64,000 bases of DNA from Bacillus inaquosorum KCTC 13429 (GCF_000332645.1 NZ_AMXN01000008.1:1-64000); one strand, 5' to 3'. Positions 1 to 10,650 are shown, numbered from the stretch's first letter. Notes: generated by a model from the sequence alone, not told the origin. Translations and numbers: made by a program.

Positions 1-3000
1 TCGGCGCCGATTGTCCAGGTAGGGAACATCTCCCAAATGGAGGCATCGAATCCAAAGCCCGCGTATTTTGCACTGCGGTCCTCCTCTGTCATGCTGAACG
101 CGTCATGGTGCCAGAAGCACAGGTTCACAAGCGCATGGTGCTCGACCATGACACCTTTCGGCTGTCCGGTCGTTCCAGAAGTGTAAATCATGTACGCGAG
201 GTTCTCCGCGTTTGTATCCGCCTCTGGATTTTCCTCATCGTTTTCATCTAGCGGCAGGCTTAGAATCGTGCGATCCCCGTCGAGAAGAATGACGTCTCCT
301 GAGAAGCTATCCGGAACTGAAATGCCTTCCTGTTTCAAGAGAAGCTTCGCTCCGCTGTCTTGTAAAATATAGTCAATCCGCTGATCCGGATAATCAGGAT
401 CAATCGGCACAAACGCCGCCCCCGCCTTTAAGACGCCGAGCACCGCAGCGGACATTTCCAGCGACGGCTTCGTGAGAACGCCGACGCGCTCATCCGCGCT
501 GATGCCGCAGTCGATCAGAATCCGCGCAAGACGGTTTGCCTTCGCATTCAGCTCCCCGTACGTCCATGACTGTCCGTTGAATGTGACAGCCGGGCGGTCT
601 TTGTGGCGCTGAGCGGTCTCTTCGAATAGCTGATGAACGGTTTTGTCTGTCGGCACAGGCAGCGTTTTGCCCTTCCAGGCGTCCAGAAGCGTTTGTTTTT
701 CTGTTTCATTCACAAGTGACAGGCTGGAAAGCGGCTGGTTCGGATTGCCTGTGACAGCATCTAGAAGCTGCATCCAGTATTGCTTCCATCGTTCAATCGT
801 TTCCGGCTTAAACAGCGCTGTATTGTATTCGAGTACGAACGTAAGCCCTCCATCGGTTTCGTCAGCTGTCAGCGTGATGTCAAACTTAGCCGTTTTCCGT
901 TCAAACGGATGCGGCTCCAGCTGAATCCCTTTCATCGTTAGATCCTTGATGTTCGCATTTTGCATTGAAAATACTGCATCGAATAACGGATTTCTGCTGG
1001 TGTCACGCTGAACCTGTACGTTCCCGATCAAGTCCTCAAGCGGGTAATCCTGCGCATCAAAAGCGCTGAGTGCCGTTTCTTTCACTTCGCTAAGATAGTC
1101 AGCAAACGTCTTTTCACCTTTCGGATACGTGCGCAACGCCAACGTATTGACGAACATTCCGATGACGCGGCTGACGTCCGCTTGGGATCGTCCGGCTACC
1201 GGTGAACCGACGATGATATCGTCTTGCCCGCTCAGTTTTGATAAAAACGCACTGTATGAAGCGAGAAGCACCATGTACATTGTGGAATCCGTTTCTTTTG
1301 CGAGTCTGCGCAGGGCATCAACTTTGCCCGCTTCTAATGAAAATGCAATGCGGTCTCCCTCAAATGTTTGAACGGCAGGCCGGCTATAGTCAGTCGGTAG
1401 CGTCAGCACCGGCAGCTCTCCGTCCAGCTCCTTCAGCCAATGCTCCTCTTGCTTCTTGTAAAGCTCAGACTGAATGAACTGCTGCTGCCACACGGCATAA
1501 TCCTTGTATTGAATGCGGAGCGGCTCAAGGGTTTCTCCATCGTACAGCTTTGAAAGCTCCTCAATGAGCACGCCGACAGACGCACCATCAGAAATAATAT
1601 GATGCATATCGAACAACAGCACATGCTCAGTGTCTGAATGCTTGATCAGCCCCATTCTGAACAGCGGAAGCCGATCGATTTTGAAAGGCTTGATAAACTC
1701 AGAAACGATCCGCTCTGTCTCTTCTTCTGCGGCTTCGAAATATGCCATCTCACATTCAGCCTCTTCCCAGATTCGCTGCACCGTTTCTCCATCTTTTATT
1801 TCAAACGTGGTTCTAAAGGCTTCATGACGCTTCATCAACTGCTTCATCACGCTGTTGAGCCTTTCAACATCAAGCTCACCTGTAAGGCGCAGAACCGCCG
1901 GCATGTTATAGCTCGTTTCCGCTCCTTCAAGCTGCTGGAGCACGTACATCCGTTTTTGCGGTGAAGAAACAGGATACGTATCTTGTTTCTTTGCAGGGCT
2001 GATGCTGATGACTGTCCGTTTTTCAGCAGAGTCAATCACCTGTGCCAAGCCTTCAACCGTCGGTGACTGGAAGAGATCTTTGAGTGACAGCTCAACGCCC
2101 AGTTCCTGATGAACCAAGGCAAGCATCTTCATACCTGCTAATGAATGTCCGCCGATGTCAAAGAATTGGTCATAAACGCCGACTTGTTCAGCCTGAAGCA
2201 CATGCGCCCAAATGTCTGCGACTTTTTGTTCCGTTTCATTGCGAGGCGCAACATATGAAACACCTCTTGAGACGTTGGCATCAGGAAGCGGCAGCGCTCT
2301 CCGGTCGATTTTTCCGTTCCCGGTCAGCGGCAGCTCGTCCATTTGGATAAACACCGCAGGAACCATATAAGCCGGCAGATCCTTCGCCGCATGCTCTCTC
2401 AGCTCATGAGATGAGATTTCTCCCTCTCCGACAAAGTACGCGCAGAGCAGTTTGTCTCCCGCGCCTTGGTCAACTGCAAGCACAACACTCTCTTGCACGC
2501 GGTCGTGGGTTTGCATCTGATGTTCGATTTCTCCAAGCTCGATGCGCTGTCCGCGGATTTTCACCTGGTGGTCGATCCGCCCGATAAATTCGATATCGCC
2601 ATTCGGCAGCCATCTGGCAAGGTCACCCGTTTTATACATACGTTCGCCGGATGCAAACGGATACGGAACGAATTTCTCCTCAGTCAGTTCAGGACGGTTG
2701 TAATAGCCTTTCACGAGCCCTTCGCCGCTGACGCATAGCTCCCCGGCGATCCCGGCAGGCTGCACGTGTCCCGCCCGGTCAAGGATGTATACTTCCGTAT
2801 TGCTGACCGGTTTTCCAATCGGAACAGACAGCGTGTGCTCCTCCAATTCATCAACCGGATGATACGTCGCGAAAACCGTGCTTTCAGACGGCCCGTACAT
2901 GTGAAGGAGCTTGCCTTTTCCGACAATTTGCAAAGCTTTTCTTACATGCTCAACTGAAGCCCGCTCCCCGCCAAACATAATCTTTCGCAGCGTTGACAAG

Positions 3001-6000
3001 CACGCTGGATTCAAGTCCACAAGCAGGTGGAACAAAGCGGTTGTAATCATAAGAATGCTGATGTTCTCCCGCTCAATAACGCGAGACAGGCGAGCCATAT
3101 CCAAAACTGTTTCTTTCGGTATCAGCACAAGCTTGGCACCGTTTAACAAAGAACCGAACATATCAAACATAAACGCGTCAAATACGTAATTGGAAAGTCC
3201 GAGAATCGTATCCTGTTCTGTAATGCTGAGATAATTCGTTTCCTTCACCGTGCGCAGAATATTAGCATGCGTCACGATATTTCCCTTCGGTGTTCCTGTC
3301 GTTCCGGAAGTATACGTCAGGTTGGCCATCGCCGCAGAATCAAGAGGCAGTGCAAGATTTTGCACATCGGCATGATAGCTTTCTTCCTCATCTGCAAGCA
3401 CGATAACGCCGCTAAATTCCGCTTCTTCTGCTAAAGCCTTTAATTTTTTCTGAGTGAGAAGCACCTTCGCTCCGCTGTCGCGGAAGAAATGCTGCATCCG
3501 CTGAATCGGGTGCTCCGGATCAATCGGAACATAAGCCGAACCTGTCTTTAATACCGCGAGGATCGACACAATCATGTCCATTGACCGCTCGCATAAGACA
3601 GCCGCTGTTCTGCCTTCGCCTGCCCCAAAAGAAAGAATGCCGCGCGCTAACCGATTGGCCCGTTCATTCAGCTCACGATAGGTAAGTGATTCGCCTTCAT
3701 ATTGAAGTGCCGGCTGGTCTGGCGTTTTCGCCGCTTGCTCTTCAAACAGCTGAACAATTGTCTTGTCTTTCGGATAAGGTGTTCTTTCCGGGTTGAACTG
3801 CTGAATTTGCGAAGCAGCCTCCTCTTCGGAAAGAAGTTTGTACTCAGAAATCTGTTTCTCAGGCTCAGCAGCAGCATCTTCAAGCAAACGCGCAAAATGC
3901 GTAAGCAGCCTGACTGCCGTGCTTTGTTTAAACAGCTTCGTGCTGTAGTCTAAATCAAGCTCAATGCCCTCATCGGTTTCTCTCGCCTGCATCGTCAAAT
4001 CAAATTTTGCAATCTTGAAGTTAGTCTCATGAACAGACAAAGACAGATCGCCGACAGCCGGAATGCCCTCTGTCGCATTTTGAAGACTGAACATCGTGTC
4101 AAACAGCGGATGTCTGCTTACATCACGCGGAATGTTCAAATCTTCAACAAGCCACTCAAACGGATAATCCTGATGAGAAAAAGCATCCAGCACCTGTGTG
4201 CGGACACGCGTGATCAAATCGGTAAACGTCTCATCCTGCTTCACTTCGCTGCGAATCGCGAGCGTATTGACGAACATCCCGACAATGCCCTCTGTATCGG
4301 AGTGGTTTCTGCCCGCTGACGGCGTGCCGACAATGATGTCATCCTGTCCTGTATACTTTGATAAAAGCGTATAGTACGCGGAGAGCATCACCATATACAA
4401 AGTGGCGCCGTTTTGTTCAGCCAAACGATTTAGGCGATCCTTCAACCCCGCATCCAGCTTGATTGACACCCGGTCTCCTTCAAAGCTTTGAACAGGCGGT
4501 CTCGGGTAATCGGACAGAAGCTGAAGCACCGGAAGCTCGCCCGCAAAGGCTTCCTTCCAATACGCCCGGTCCTTCTGGTACCCTTCAGCAGCCTGTCTGC
4601 TTTGCCACACGGCATAATCCTTATACTGAAGACGAAGCTCAGGAAGCTGTTCGCCTTTATATAACCGTGCTAACTCCTCCAAAATAATGCCGATGGACAC
4701 ACCGTCAGAAATCAAATGGTGCATGTCAAACAGCAGCATATGACGGTTCTCTTCTAACTTCATCAAGCCGATTCTGAACAGCGGCGCTTTCGCCAAATCA
4801 AATCTCCGGACGAATGAAGTCATAATTTCCTCATCGGAGCGGCCGCCTCTTTCCATCAACTCGACTTTGAAATCGACACTGTCATGAATGTTCTGTCTAG
4901 GCGTGTTGTTTTCAAGAATAAATGACGTTCTCAGAGACTCGTGGCGGCGGATTAACCCTTGAAATGCCCGCTCCAGCTTTTGAATCTCTAAAGGCCCTTC
5001 CAAAATCGCTGCCGCCGGCATGTTGTATCCGACTCCCGCATCCTCAAACTGGCTGACGATATATGTTCGCTGCTGTGCCAATGAAAGCGGGTAATGCTCC
5101 TGTTTTTCAGCAGGTTCAATCGCTGCAAATGCCCGGCTTTCTCTGTGATCGGCTTCCTCTGCAAGAGCGGCAATTGTCGGATGCTCAAACAAATATTGAA
5201 GCGGAATCTCAGCGCCTGTTTCCTTATGAATCCTTGTTAAAAGCGTCATTGCCTTCAATGAATGCCCGCCCGTTTCAAAGAAATTGTCAAAGATCCCCGC
5301 TTTTTCAACATTGAGCACATCCTGCCAAATGGCTGCGATTGCTTTTTCCGTCTCATTTCGCGGCGCCGTATAGGCCGTTCCGCTGACTGCCTTCACCTCT
5401 AGTGCAAACAGCTTGCGGCGGTCGACTTTGCCGCTTGGCGTGAGCGGAATTTCTGTGATTTCTGTAAAGTAAGCCGGCACCATGTAGTCAGGAAGCTGTC
5501 TGGCCGCGTGTGCCCGCAGACTGGCTGGAGCAAATTCGCTTCCAAGCTTCTGCACAACATATGCGCTGACCTCGAGATTTCCCTGTTCATCAGGACGTGC
5601 CAAAACAACGGCTTTCGCAACGTCAGACGCCTGCTGAATAACGGCTTCAATTTCCCCAAGCTCAATCCGGTATCCGCGGACTTTGACCTGGTCATCCTCT
5701 CTTCCTAAATATTCGATTGTTCCATCTGGAAGCCAGCGCACCACGTCTCCGGTCCGGTACATCCGATCGCCTGGTACGAATGGATCTTGTAAAAACTTCT
5801 CAGCCGTCAATTCAGGCAGATGTAAATAACCTCGGCCTACACCATCGCCCGCGATATAAAGCTCGCCCGCCACGCCTTCCGGCTGCAGCCGGCCTTTTTG
5901 ATCCAAAATATATAAGCGGTTGTTCCCCAGCGCTTTCCCGATCGGCACATACGCTGATTGAACAGCATTCTCCGGGATAACCGGATGAACAGATGCGTCC

Positions 6001-8276
6001 ACACACGTTTCGGTCGGCCCGTACACATTGGTCAAACGCGGCGCTATGCCGGCTTCTTTAAACAGCTTCAGCAGCTTGTCCGCAACGACAGACGATAAAC
6101 CCTCTCCTCCAATCAGCAGGTGCTTCAGCTTTAAGCCTTCAAAATCGCCAGCTGCTATCAGCATTTGCAGATGGGCCGGTGTTCCGTCCGTTGCCTCAAT
6201 GCAGTGCCTGCGATAATACGCAGCTAGGGCAGATCCGTTCGTCACTGTTTTCTTCGGTACAATATAAAGGGTTTGTCCCAAAAGAAGCGACGCGAAAATC
6301 TGCTTCACTGACGCATCGAAGTGGAACGGCGCAAGCAATGCCATCCGCAGTGTTTGGCTGGCGCTTTGGTAAATCGTCTGCTGCAAAGACACAACCAAAT
6401 GATGAACCTGGCGATGCTCGATCATAACGCCTTTCGGACGTCCGGTTGTTCCCGATGTGTAAATAATGTAGGCAAGGTTCCGTGCGTTTACATCTGCATT
6501 CAGGCTTTCGCCAGCACCTTCCGCAATCGCCTGATCAAAATCAATCAGTTCAGCATCGGCCGCAGGAGCTTCAATCTGCGATTCAGTCAGGATGAAGTCC
6601 GCTCCGCAGTCCTCCAAAATATATTGAATGCGCTCCGCAGGAAAAGCGGGATCAATCGGCACATAGGCTCCGCCGGCTTTTAAAATCCCCATGATAGACG
6701 TAATCATCCGTTCAGAGCGTTCAAGCAGAACCGCAACAGGACTGTCAGGGCCAACGCCTTTCTGTTTCAGCACATTGGCGATGCGTGCAGATTGCTCATG
6801 TAACGTTCGATAGGACAATGTGCGATCTTCAAATACAACCGCTGGATGATCAGAAAGCTGCTCAGCCTGTTCTTGGAACAGCTCTGGAATCGTCATATCC
6901 TTACGATAGCTGACAGATTCATCGCCGGCCCTCACAAGCAGCTTCTCTTTCTCCGCTTCAGAAATCAGCGTTAATTCATCAATGGTATGATCTGGATGCA
7001 ATAATGCGTTCTCCAGCATCGTAATCATGCGTTCACAAACAATTTTGATTTCTTCACGTGAAAATAAATCAGTGCGGTAATCAAAATCAATGGTGAGTTT
7101 CCCAGTATCCCATCGATCCTTTACATGAATCGATACATCATTTAATCCGCTGCCGCTGAAAATCGGTTCAGTCAAAAAGGCCAGATTCTCTTCTTTCTGC
7201 CACTGCATCACCTGATATTCAAGAGAAACCGTAAACAGCTTGGTCAGAGAGCTCTTTGTTTCACGCAAATCGTTGATCAGGAGATTATACGGGTACTTTT
7301 GGTGACGAAGTGTTTTCATGAGATCCTTCATCCGGTCTTTGACAAAATCTAAGAACGCCTGCCCGCCGTCAATGTTCGTCCGCAGCGGAACCGTTGATAC
7401 AAACATGCCAAGCATCTGCTTCTCTTTCGCATTTGTCCGGTTGCCCATAAAGGTTCCCGTCACGACATCATTCTGGCCGCTGACTCTGTACAAATAGGCG
7501 GCGAGCACCGATTGAAACACTGAAAGAACACTGACCTTGTTTTCCTCACAAAACGATAGAAGATGCTGATGAAGCGTTTCAGGCACATCTTTAGAAAACC
7601 GCTCAGCCTCTAAACTTCCTCCTGCAGAGACATTCCGTTTCAGGGAAACAAGTTCAGGCACCGTTTCGAATTGCTTGTTCCAAAACGCCTTGTCCTTTTC
7701 AAACCGTTTTGATTGAGCATAGTCCTGTTCAGATAAAACATGATCGATAAATGAATGCGAAATGCCCTCTTTTGTATCTGAGCCGCCGGCTAATTCTAAA
7801 TAAATGTGCATAATCGCATTTCCGAGAATATTCATGGAAATTCCATCAGAAATCACGTGATGAACATTTGCGTAAAACCATACTTCATTTTCCTTTATGG
7901 TGAACAAGGAAAAACGGAACAAGTCACAATCGTACAGCGGCAGAGGTTTTTTTGTTTCCTCCCGGCCCCATTGTGAAATAGACTCTATCGCATTCGGATC
8001 TCCAGTGGTGTCAGTATGTTTTATATCAACAGGCCGATACTCGCTAATATATTGAACGGGCTCTCCGTTTTCATTGAGACGCAAACGAAGGCGCATGGCG
8101 TCATTTCTGCGGATAAACGCTTGAATCGCCTGCTCCACAAGCTTCCAATCAATTTTTTCAGTTGAAACCAGCTTACCAATCCCCGCAAGATTTGAAATAC
8201 TTGTGTCAGGATAAAATTTTTCTGTATACCAAATTCGTTTTTGTGCATCCGTTAAAGGGTAAAAAGTTATTTCCAT
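1..8276 (-). CDS. srfAA: Surfactin synthetase subunit 1 (NRPS), 5' part, runs off the window
   Basis: Non-ribosomal peptide synthetase that loads the first three residues of surfactin (Glu-Leu-Leu) and, through its first condensation domain, joins the 3-hydroxy fatty acid. About 2758 uninterrupted codons are visible; the known protein is about 3590 residues, so the rest of module 3 (A, T, epimerase) lies outside. Order seen: C1 (HHVISDG near residue 139), A1 (YTSGTTG near 602), T1 (GGHS, Ser about 1006), C2 (HHLISDG), A2, T2 (GGHS, Ser about 2045), C3 (HHIISDG), A3 up to its substrate pocket. Pocket residues at the first code positions read D-A-K in A1 (Glu type), D-A-F in A2 and D-A-W in A3 (Leu types). 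The start follows a strong AGGGGAGGT ribosome site. comS lies in srfAB and is not present here. Function is from family knowledge; the reading frame and motifs are seen. Confidence 0.97.
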   Translation of the reverse strand, partial: MEITFYPLTDAQKRIWYTEKFYPDTSISNLAGIGKLVSTEKIDWKLVEQAIQAFIRRNDAMRLRLRLNENGEPVQYISEYRPVDIKHTDTTGDPNAIESISQWGREETKKPLPLYDCDLFRFSLFTIKENEVWFYANVHHVISDGISMNILGNAIMHIYLELAGGSDTKEGISHSFIDHVLSEQDYAQSKRFEKDKAFWNKQFETVPELVSLKRNVSAGGSLEAERFSKDVPETLHQHLLSFCEENKVSVLSVFQSVLAAYLYRVSGQNDVVTGTFMGNRTNAKEKQMLGMFVSTVPLRTNIDGGQAFLDFVKDRMKDLMKTLRHQKYPYNLLINDLRETKSSLTKLFTVSLEYQVMQWQKEENLAFLTEPIFSGSGLNDVSIHVKDRWDTGKLTIDFDYRTDLFSREEIKIVCERMITMLENALLHPDHTIDELTLISEAEKEKLLVRAGDESVSYRKDMTIPELFQEQAEQLSDHPAVVFEDRTLSYRTLHEQSARIANVLKQKGVGPDSPVAVLLERSERMITSIMGILKAGGAYVPIDPAFPAERIQYILEDCGADFILTESQIEAPAADAELIDFDQAIAEGAGESLNADVNARNLAYIIYTSGTTGRPKGVMIEHRQVHHLVVSLQQTIYQSASQTLRMALLAPFHFDASVKQIFASLLLGQTLYIVPKKTVTNGSALAAYYRRHCIEATDGTPAHLQMLIAAGDFEGLKLKHLLIGGEGLSSVVADKLLKLFKEAGIAPRLTNVYGPTETCVDASVHPVIPENAVQSAYVPIGKALGNNRLYILDQKGRLQPEGVAGELYIAGDGVGRGYLHLPELTAEKFLQDPFVPGDRMYRTGDVVRWLPDGTIEYLGREDDQVKVRGYRIELGEIEAVIQQASDVAKAVVLARPDEQGNLEVSAYVVQKLGSEFAPASLRAHAARQLPDYMVPAYFTEITEIPLTPSGKVDRRKLFALEVKAVSGTAYTAPRNETEKAIAAIWQDVLNVEKAGIFDNFFETGGHSLKAMTLLTRIHKETGAEIPLQYLFEHPTIAALAEEADHRESRAFAAIEPAEKQEHYPLSLAQQRTYIVSQFEDAGVGYNMPAAAILEGPLEIQKLERAFQGLIRRHESLRTSFILENNTPRQNIHDSVDFKVELMERGGRSDEEIMTSFVRRFDLAKAPLFRIGLMKLEENRHMLLFDMHHLISDGVSIGIILEELARLYKGEQLPELRLQYKDYAVWQSRQAAEGYQKDRAYWKEAFAGELPVLQLLSDYPRPPVQSFEGDRVSIKLDAGLKDRLNRLAEQNGATLYMVMLSAYYTLLSKYTGQDDIIVGTPSAGRNHSDTEGIVGMFVNTLAIRSEVKQDETFTDLITRVRTQVLDAFSHQDYPFEWLVEDLNIPRDVSRHPLFDTMFSLQNATEGIPAVGDLSLSVHETNFKIAKFDLTMQARETDEGIELDLDYSTKLFKQSTAVRLLTHFARLLEDAAAEPEKQISEYKLLSEEEAASQIQQFNPERTPYPKDKTIVQLFEEQAAKTPDQPALQYEGESLTYRELNERANRLARGILSFGAGEGRTAAVLCERSMDMIVSILAVLKTGSAYVPIDPEHPIQRMQHFFRDSGAKVLLTQKKLKALAEEAEFSGVIVLADEEESYHADVQNLALPLDSAAMANLTYTSGTTGTPKGNIVTHANILRTVKETNYLSITEQDTILGLSNYVFDAFMFDMFGSLLNGAKLVLIPKETVLDMARLSRVIERENISILMITTALFHLLVDLNPACLSTLRKIMFGGERASVEHVRKALQIVGKGKLLHMYGPSESTVFATYHPVDELEEHTLSVPIGKPVSNTEVYILDRAGHVQPAGIAGELCVSGEGLVKGYYNRPELTEEKFVPYPFASGERMYKTGDLARWLPNGDIEFIGRIDHQVKIRGQRIELGEIEHQMQTHDRVQESVVLAVDQGAGDKLLCAYFVGEGEISSHELREHAAKDLPAYMVPAVFIQMDELPLTGNGKIDRRALPLPDANVSRGVSYVAPRNETEQKVADIWAHVLQAEQVGVYDQFFDIGGHSLAGMKMLALVHQELGVELSLKDLFQSPTVEGLAQVIDSAEKRTVISISPAKKQDTYPVSSPQKRMYVLQQLEGAETSYNMPAVLRLTGELDVERLNSVMKQLMKRHEAFRTTFEIKDGETVQRIWEEAECEMAYFEAAEEETERIVSEFIKPFKIDRLPLFRMGLIKHSDTEHVLLFDMHHIISDGASVGVLIEELSKLYDGETLEPLRIQYKDYAVWQQQFIQSELYKKQEEHWLKELDGELPVLTLPTDYSRPAVQTFEGDRIAFSLEAGKVDALRRLAKETDSTMYMVLLASYSAFLSKLSGQDDIIVGSPVAGRSQADVSRVIGMFVNTLALRTYPKGEKTFADYLSEVKETALSAFDAQDYPLEDLIGNVQVQRDTSRNPLFDAVFSMQNANIKDLTMKGIQLEPHPFERKTAKFDITLTADETDGGLTFVLEYNTALFKPETIERWKQYWMQLLDAVTGNPNQPLSSLSLVNETEKQTLLDAWKGKTLPVPTDKTVHQLFEETAQRHKDRPAVTFNGQSWTYGELNAKANRLARILIDCGISADERVGVLTKPSLEMSAAVLGVLKAGAAFVPIDPDYPDQRIDYILQDSGAKLLLKQEGISVPDSFSGDVILLDGDRTILSLPLDENDEENPEADTNAENLAYMIYTSGTTGQPKGVMVEHHALVNLCFWHHDAFSMTEEDRSAKYAGFGFDASIWEMFPTWTIGA

Positions 8277-8627
8277 ATTGTCATACCTCCCCTAATCTTC
8301 AATAACCAGTGAACATGTGCAGCATATTTTCCCTTTCTTATCCATATAAGCTTTTAATCCTTATGAACTAACAGCCGAAAAAGCCCAAAGTACTACGTTT
8401 AAAAAGCAGTGCATCCTAACAAAAAAACAGATTGCCGCTGTCAAAACAACTGCCATCAATCATCATTGCGGGGTTTAACACAAGCAAATAAAGACCGCAA
8501 GATCCCTCATCCAAACATGATACAGTTTTGGCTAATTATTCATTGTTTTCAATATTTTTTTACCTTACTACCGTTCACTTTAAATGAAAAAAATGTTTTT
8601 ATCACCGAAAAATGGGTGAAAAGTTTC
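8277..8627 (-). other. srfAA promoter and long untranslated leader
   Basis: About 290 bases without a convincing gene lie between the likely transcription start (near 8570, inferred from the distance to the ComA boxes) and the srfAA start codon. An open frame of about 96 codons on the opposite strand has no ribosome site and is low-complexity, so I do not call it. I could not assign the -35/-10 hexamers confidently by eye. Confidence 0.55.
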
Positions 8628-8643
8628 ATGCGGGATACCGAAA
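8628..8643 (-). promoter_or_regulatory. ComA box, proximal (imperfect)
   Basis: Read towards srfAA the sequence is TTTCGGTATCCCGCAT, an imperfect copy of the ComA consensus TTGCGGnnnnCCGCAA. It pairs with the perfect box 43 bases further upstream. ComA~P bound at two such boxes activates surfactin synthesis and, through comS, competence. Confidence 0.9.
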
Positions 8644-8670
8644 GATTCCAGTTTATTTACTGGGATATTT

Positions 8671-8686
8671 TTGCGGGATGCCGCAA
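8671..8686 (-). promoter_or_regulatory. ComA box, distal (perfect)
   Basis: TTGCGGCATCCCGCAA read towards srfAA: an exact match to the ComA consensus inverted repeat TTGCGG-N4-CCGCAA. Confidence 0.93.
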
Positions 8687-8822
8687 TAATTTCCACTAAA
8701 CATTATTTACAGAAAAATAAAAATTTTTAAAATGATCCTTTCCGCTTCATCCCATTTATTGTTGAAAGCCATTTACAATCTTTACATCCCATATGTTTAC
8801 CGCGCAAAAACCGAAAAACAGG

Positions 8823-8853
8823 CAAAAAAAAGACACCCTTATTCAAGAGCGCC
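8823..8853 (-). terminator. Rho-independent terminator of hxlR
   Basis: On the minus strand a nine-pair stem (GGCGCTCTT with AAGGGTGTC, some G-U pairs) with loop GAAT is followed by eight T. The stem begins at the last base of the hxlR stop codon. Confidence 0.8.
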
Positions 8854-9215
8854 TACAATGATTCCTTTATGACATTTTTATCGATGTCAATCAGCTCCAT
8901 ATAGCCTTTCCCCCACTCATACATGGCATCAAGAATAGGCATCAGGCTTTCTCCTTGCGGGGTCAAGGAGTATTCAACCTTCGGCGGGACAACCGGATAC
9001 ACTTCCCTGTGAACAATCATATCCTGCTCAAGCTCTCTCAGCTGATTCACGAGGATCTTCTGCGTAATATCAGGAATCAAAGCTTTTAATTCATTGAACC
9101 GTTTCGTGCCTTCTTTTCCTAAATGCCACAAAATGAGCATTTTCCATTTACCGCCGATCACCGCAAGCGTTAATTCCTTCTCACAATTAAACCTTTTGTC
9201 GTCCATCCGGCTCAA
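8853..9215 (-). CDS. hxlR: HxlR, activator of the hxlAB formaldehyde operon
   Basis: Founding member of the HxlR family of small winged-helix DNA-binding proteins; 120 residues, the expected length. The N-terminal cysteine (about residue 11) and the motif [13 protein letters not shown] are typical, followed by a wing ending in the [10 protein letters not shown] motif. It activates the divergent hxlAB genes in response to formaldehyde. The start chosen is a TTG six bases after a GGGGGGA ribosome site; an ATG three codons later is further away than usual. A terminator separates it from srfAA. Role is from work on B. subtilis; sequence features are seen. Confidence 0.95.
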   Translation of the reverse strand: MSRMDDKRFNCEKELTLAVIGGKWKMLILWHLGKEGTKRFNELKALIPDITQKILVNQLRELEQDMIVHREVYPVVPPKVEYSLTPQGESLMPILDAMYEWGKGYMELIDIDKNVIKESL

Positions 9216-9355
9216 AAGAAATCCCCCCTTAGTATATTTTTTGTATGTTAGATACGTATCATCACTTACTTACTTTTTTGCAGACTCCTTTTTATTATAC
9301 TCACTCCTAAAACCAAGCGAAAGAAATCTGATTGCCTCTACTCACAGTATCCTCC

Positions 9356-9386
9356 AAGTAACTAGTTGACTTCAAAGTGCCTACTT
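9356..9386 (+). promoter_or_regulatory. Candidate HxlR operator (tandem half-sites)
   Basis: Two related 12-mers, AAGTAACTAGTT (9356) and AAGTGCCTACTT (9375), share AAGTnnCTAnTT and are 19 bases apart, close to two helical turns, about 60-90 bases before hxlA. HxlR is known to need repeated sites upstream of hxlA; assignment of these particular repeats is my inference. Confidence 0.5.
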
Positions 9387-9446
9387 CTCATCAAAAGAGT
9401 GAACCTATAGAATGAAAAATAATTCGAAAAAGGGAGTGGATCAACA

Positions 9447-10079
9447 ATGGAATTACAGCTGGCATTAGACCTCGTCAACATCCCGGAAGCCATCGAGCTC
9501 GTCAAAGAAGTGGAACAATACATCGACGTGGTTGAGATCGGAACACCGGTTGTCATTAATGAGGGCCTTAGAGCCGTTAAAGAAATAAAAGAAGCATTTC
9601 CGCAATTGAAGGTTTTAGCAGACCTGAAAATCATGGATGCCGGCGGATATGAAATCATGAAAGCATCTGAAGCAGGCGCTGACATTATCACCGTTTTAGG
9701 GGCTACAGACGATGCAACGATTAAAGGCGCAGTAGGAGAAGCCAAAAAACAGAAGAAGAAAATCTTGGTAGACATGATTAACGTGAAAGATATTGAATCC
9801 CGTGCGAAAGAAATTGACGCACTTGGTGTTGACTACATCTGCGTCCACACTGGATATGATCTTCAAGCAGAGGGCAAAAACTCTTTCGAAGAATTAACGA
9901 CAATCAAAAATACCGTTAAAAACGCAAAAACCGCAATTGCGGGCGGGATCAAACTTGATACACTGCCAGAAGTGATCAAACAAAATCCTGACCTTGTCAT
10001 TGTTGGGGGCGGAATTACAAGCGCAGCCGATAAAGCGGAAACAGCTTCAAAAATGAAACAGCTTATTGCCCAAGGATAA
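9447..10079 (+). CDS. hxlA: 3-hexulose-6-phosphate synthase
   Basis: First enzyme of the ribulose monophosphate pathway: condenses formaldehyde with ribulose 5-phosphate to hexulose 6-phosphate, here serving formaldehyde detoxification in the cytoplasm. 210 residues, full family length. It belongs to the OMP-decarboxylase/KGPDC superfamily: the DxKxxD motif appears as D59-L-K61-I-M-D64, and glycine-rich phosphate-binding strands (AGGIKLD, VGGGITSA) lie near residues 170 and 190. A GGGAGTGG ribosome site precedes the ATG. hxlB follows after five bases, so the two are co-transcribed, and the divergent hxlR is the activator gene. Confidence 0.97.
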   Translation: MELQLALDLVNIPEAIELVKEVEQYIDVVEIGTPVVINEGLRAVKEIKEAFPQLKVLADLKIMDAGGYEIMKASEAGADIITVLGATDDATIKGAVGEAKKQKKKILVDMINVKDIESRAKEIDALGVDYICVHTGYDLQAEGKNSFEELTTIKNTVKNAKTAIAGGIKLDTLPEVIKQNPDLVIVGGGITSAADKAETASKMKQLIAQG

Positions 10080-10084
10080 ATCAT

Positions 10085-10642
10085 ATGAAAACGACTGAAT
10101 TCGTAACGGAAATTCTAAACGAGTTACACCGTTCAGCGGCTTATATTTCTAATGAAGAAGCTGATCAGCTCGCCGATCACATTCTTTCGTCCCATCAAAT
10201 TTTCACTGCAGGGGCGGGGCGGTCTGGCCTGATGGCAAAATCCTTCGCGATGAGATTGATCCACATGGGCTTCAACGCTCATATTGCCGGTGAGATTCTC
10301 ACTCCGCCGCTCCGCGAGGGAGATCTCGTCATTATCGGCTCAGGATCCGGCGAGACAAAGAGCTTAATCCATACAGCAGCAAAAGCAAAAAGCTTACACG
10401 GGATCGTTGCCGCTTTAACCATCAATCCGGAATCAAGCATCGGAAAACAAGCGGATCTCATCGTCAAAATGCCCGGGTCCCCTAAAGACCGGTCAAACGG
10501 AAGCTATAAAACCATTCAGCCAATGGGTTCCTTATTTGAGCAAACATTGCTGCTATTCTATGATGCAGTGATTTTAAAACTCATGGAGAAAAAAGGACTC
10601 GATTCTGAAACCATGTTCACCCACCACGCAAACCTTGAATAG
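10085..10642 (+). CDS. hxlB: 6-phospho-3-hexuloisomerase
   Basis: Second enzyme of the ribulose monophosphate pathway, converting hexulose 6-phosphate to fructose 6-phosphate. 185 residues with a single SIS sugar-isomerase domain: the AGAGRSGLMAKS loop (residues 42-53) and the GSGSGETKS phosphate-binding loop (85-93) are both intact. It lies five bases behind hxlA with no promoter between them and is followed by a strong terminator, so hxlAB is a two-gene operon. Confidence 0.97.
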   Translation: MKTTEFVTEILNELHRSAAYISNEEADQLADHILSSHQIFTAGAGRSGLMAKSFAMRLIHMGFNAHIAGEILTPPLREGDLVIIGSGSGETKSLIHTAAKAKSLHGIVAALTINPESSIGKQADLIVKMPGSPKDRSNGSYKTIQPMGSLFEQTLLLFYDAVILKLMEKKGLDSETMFTHHANLE

Positions 10643-10650
10643 CGTCACAC

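Noticed and set aside
8409-8699. 96-codon open frame in the srfAA leader
   Set aside because: No ribosome site, it crosses both ComA boxes, and its product is Asn/Phe/His-rich with no recognisable motif.
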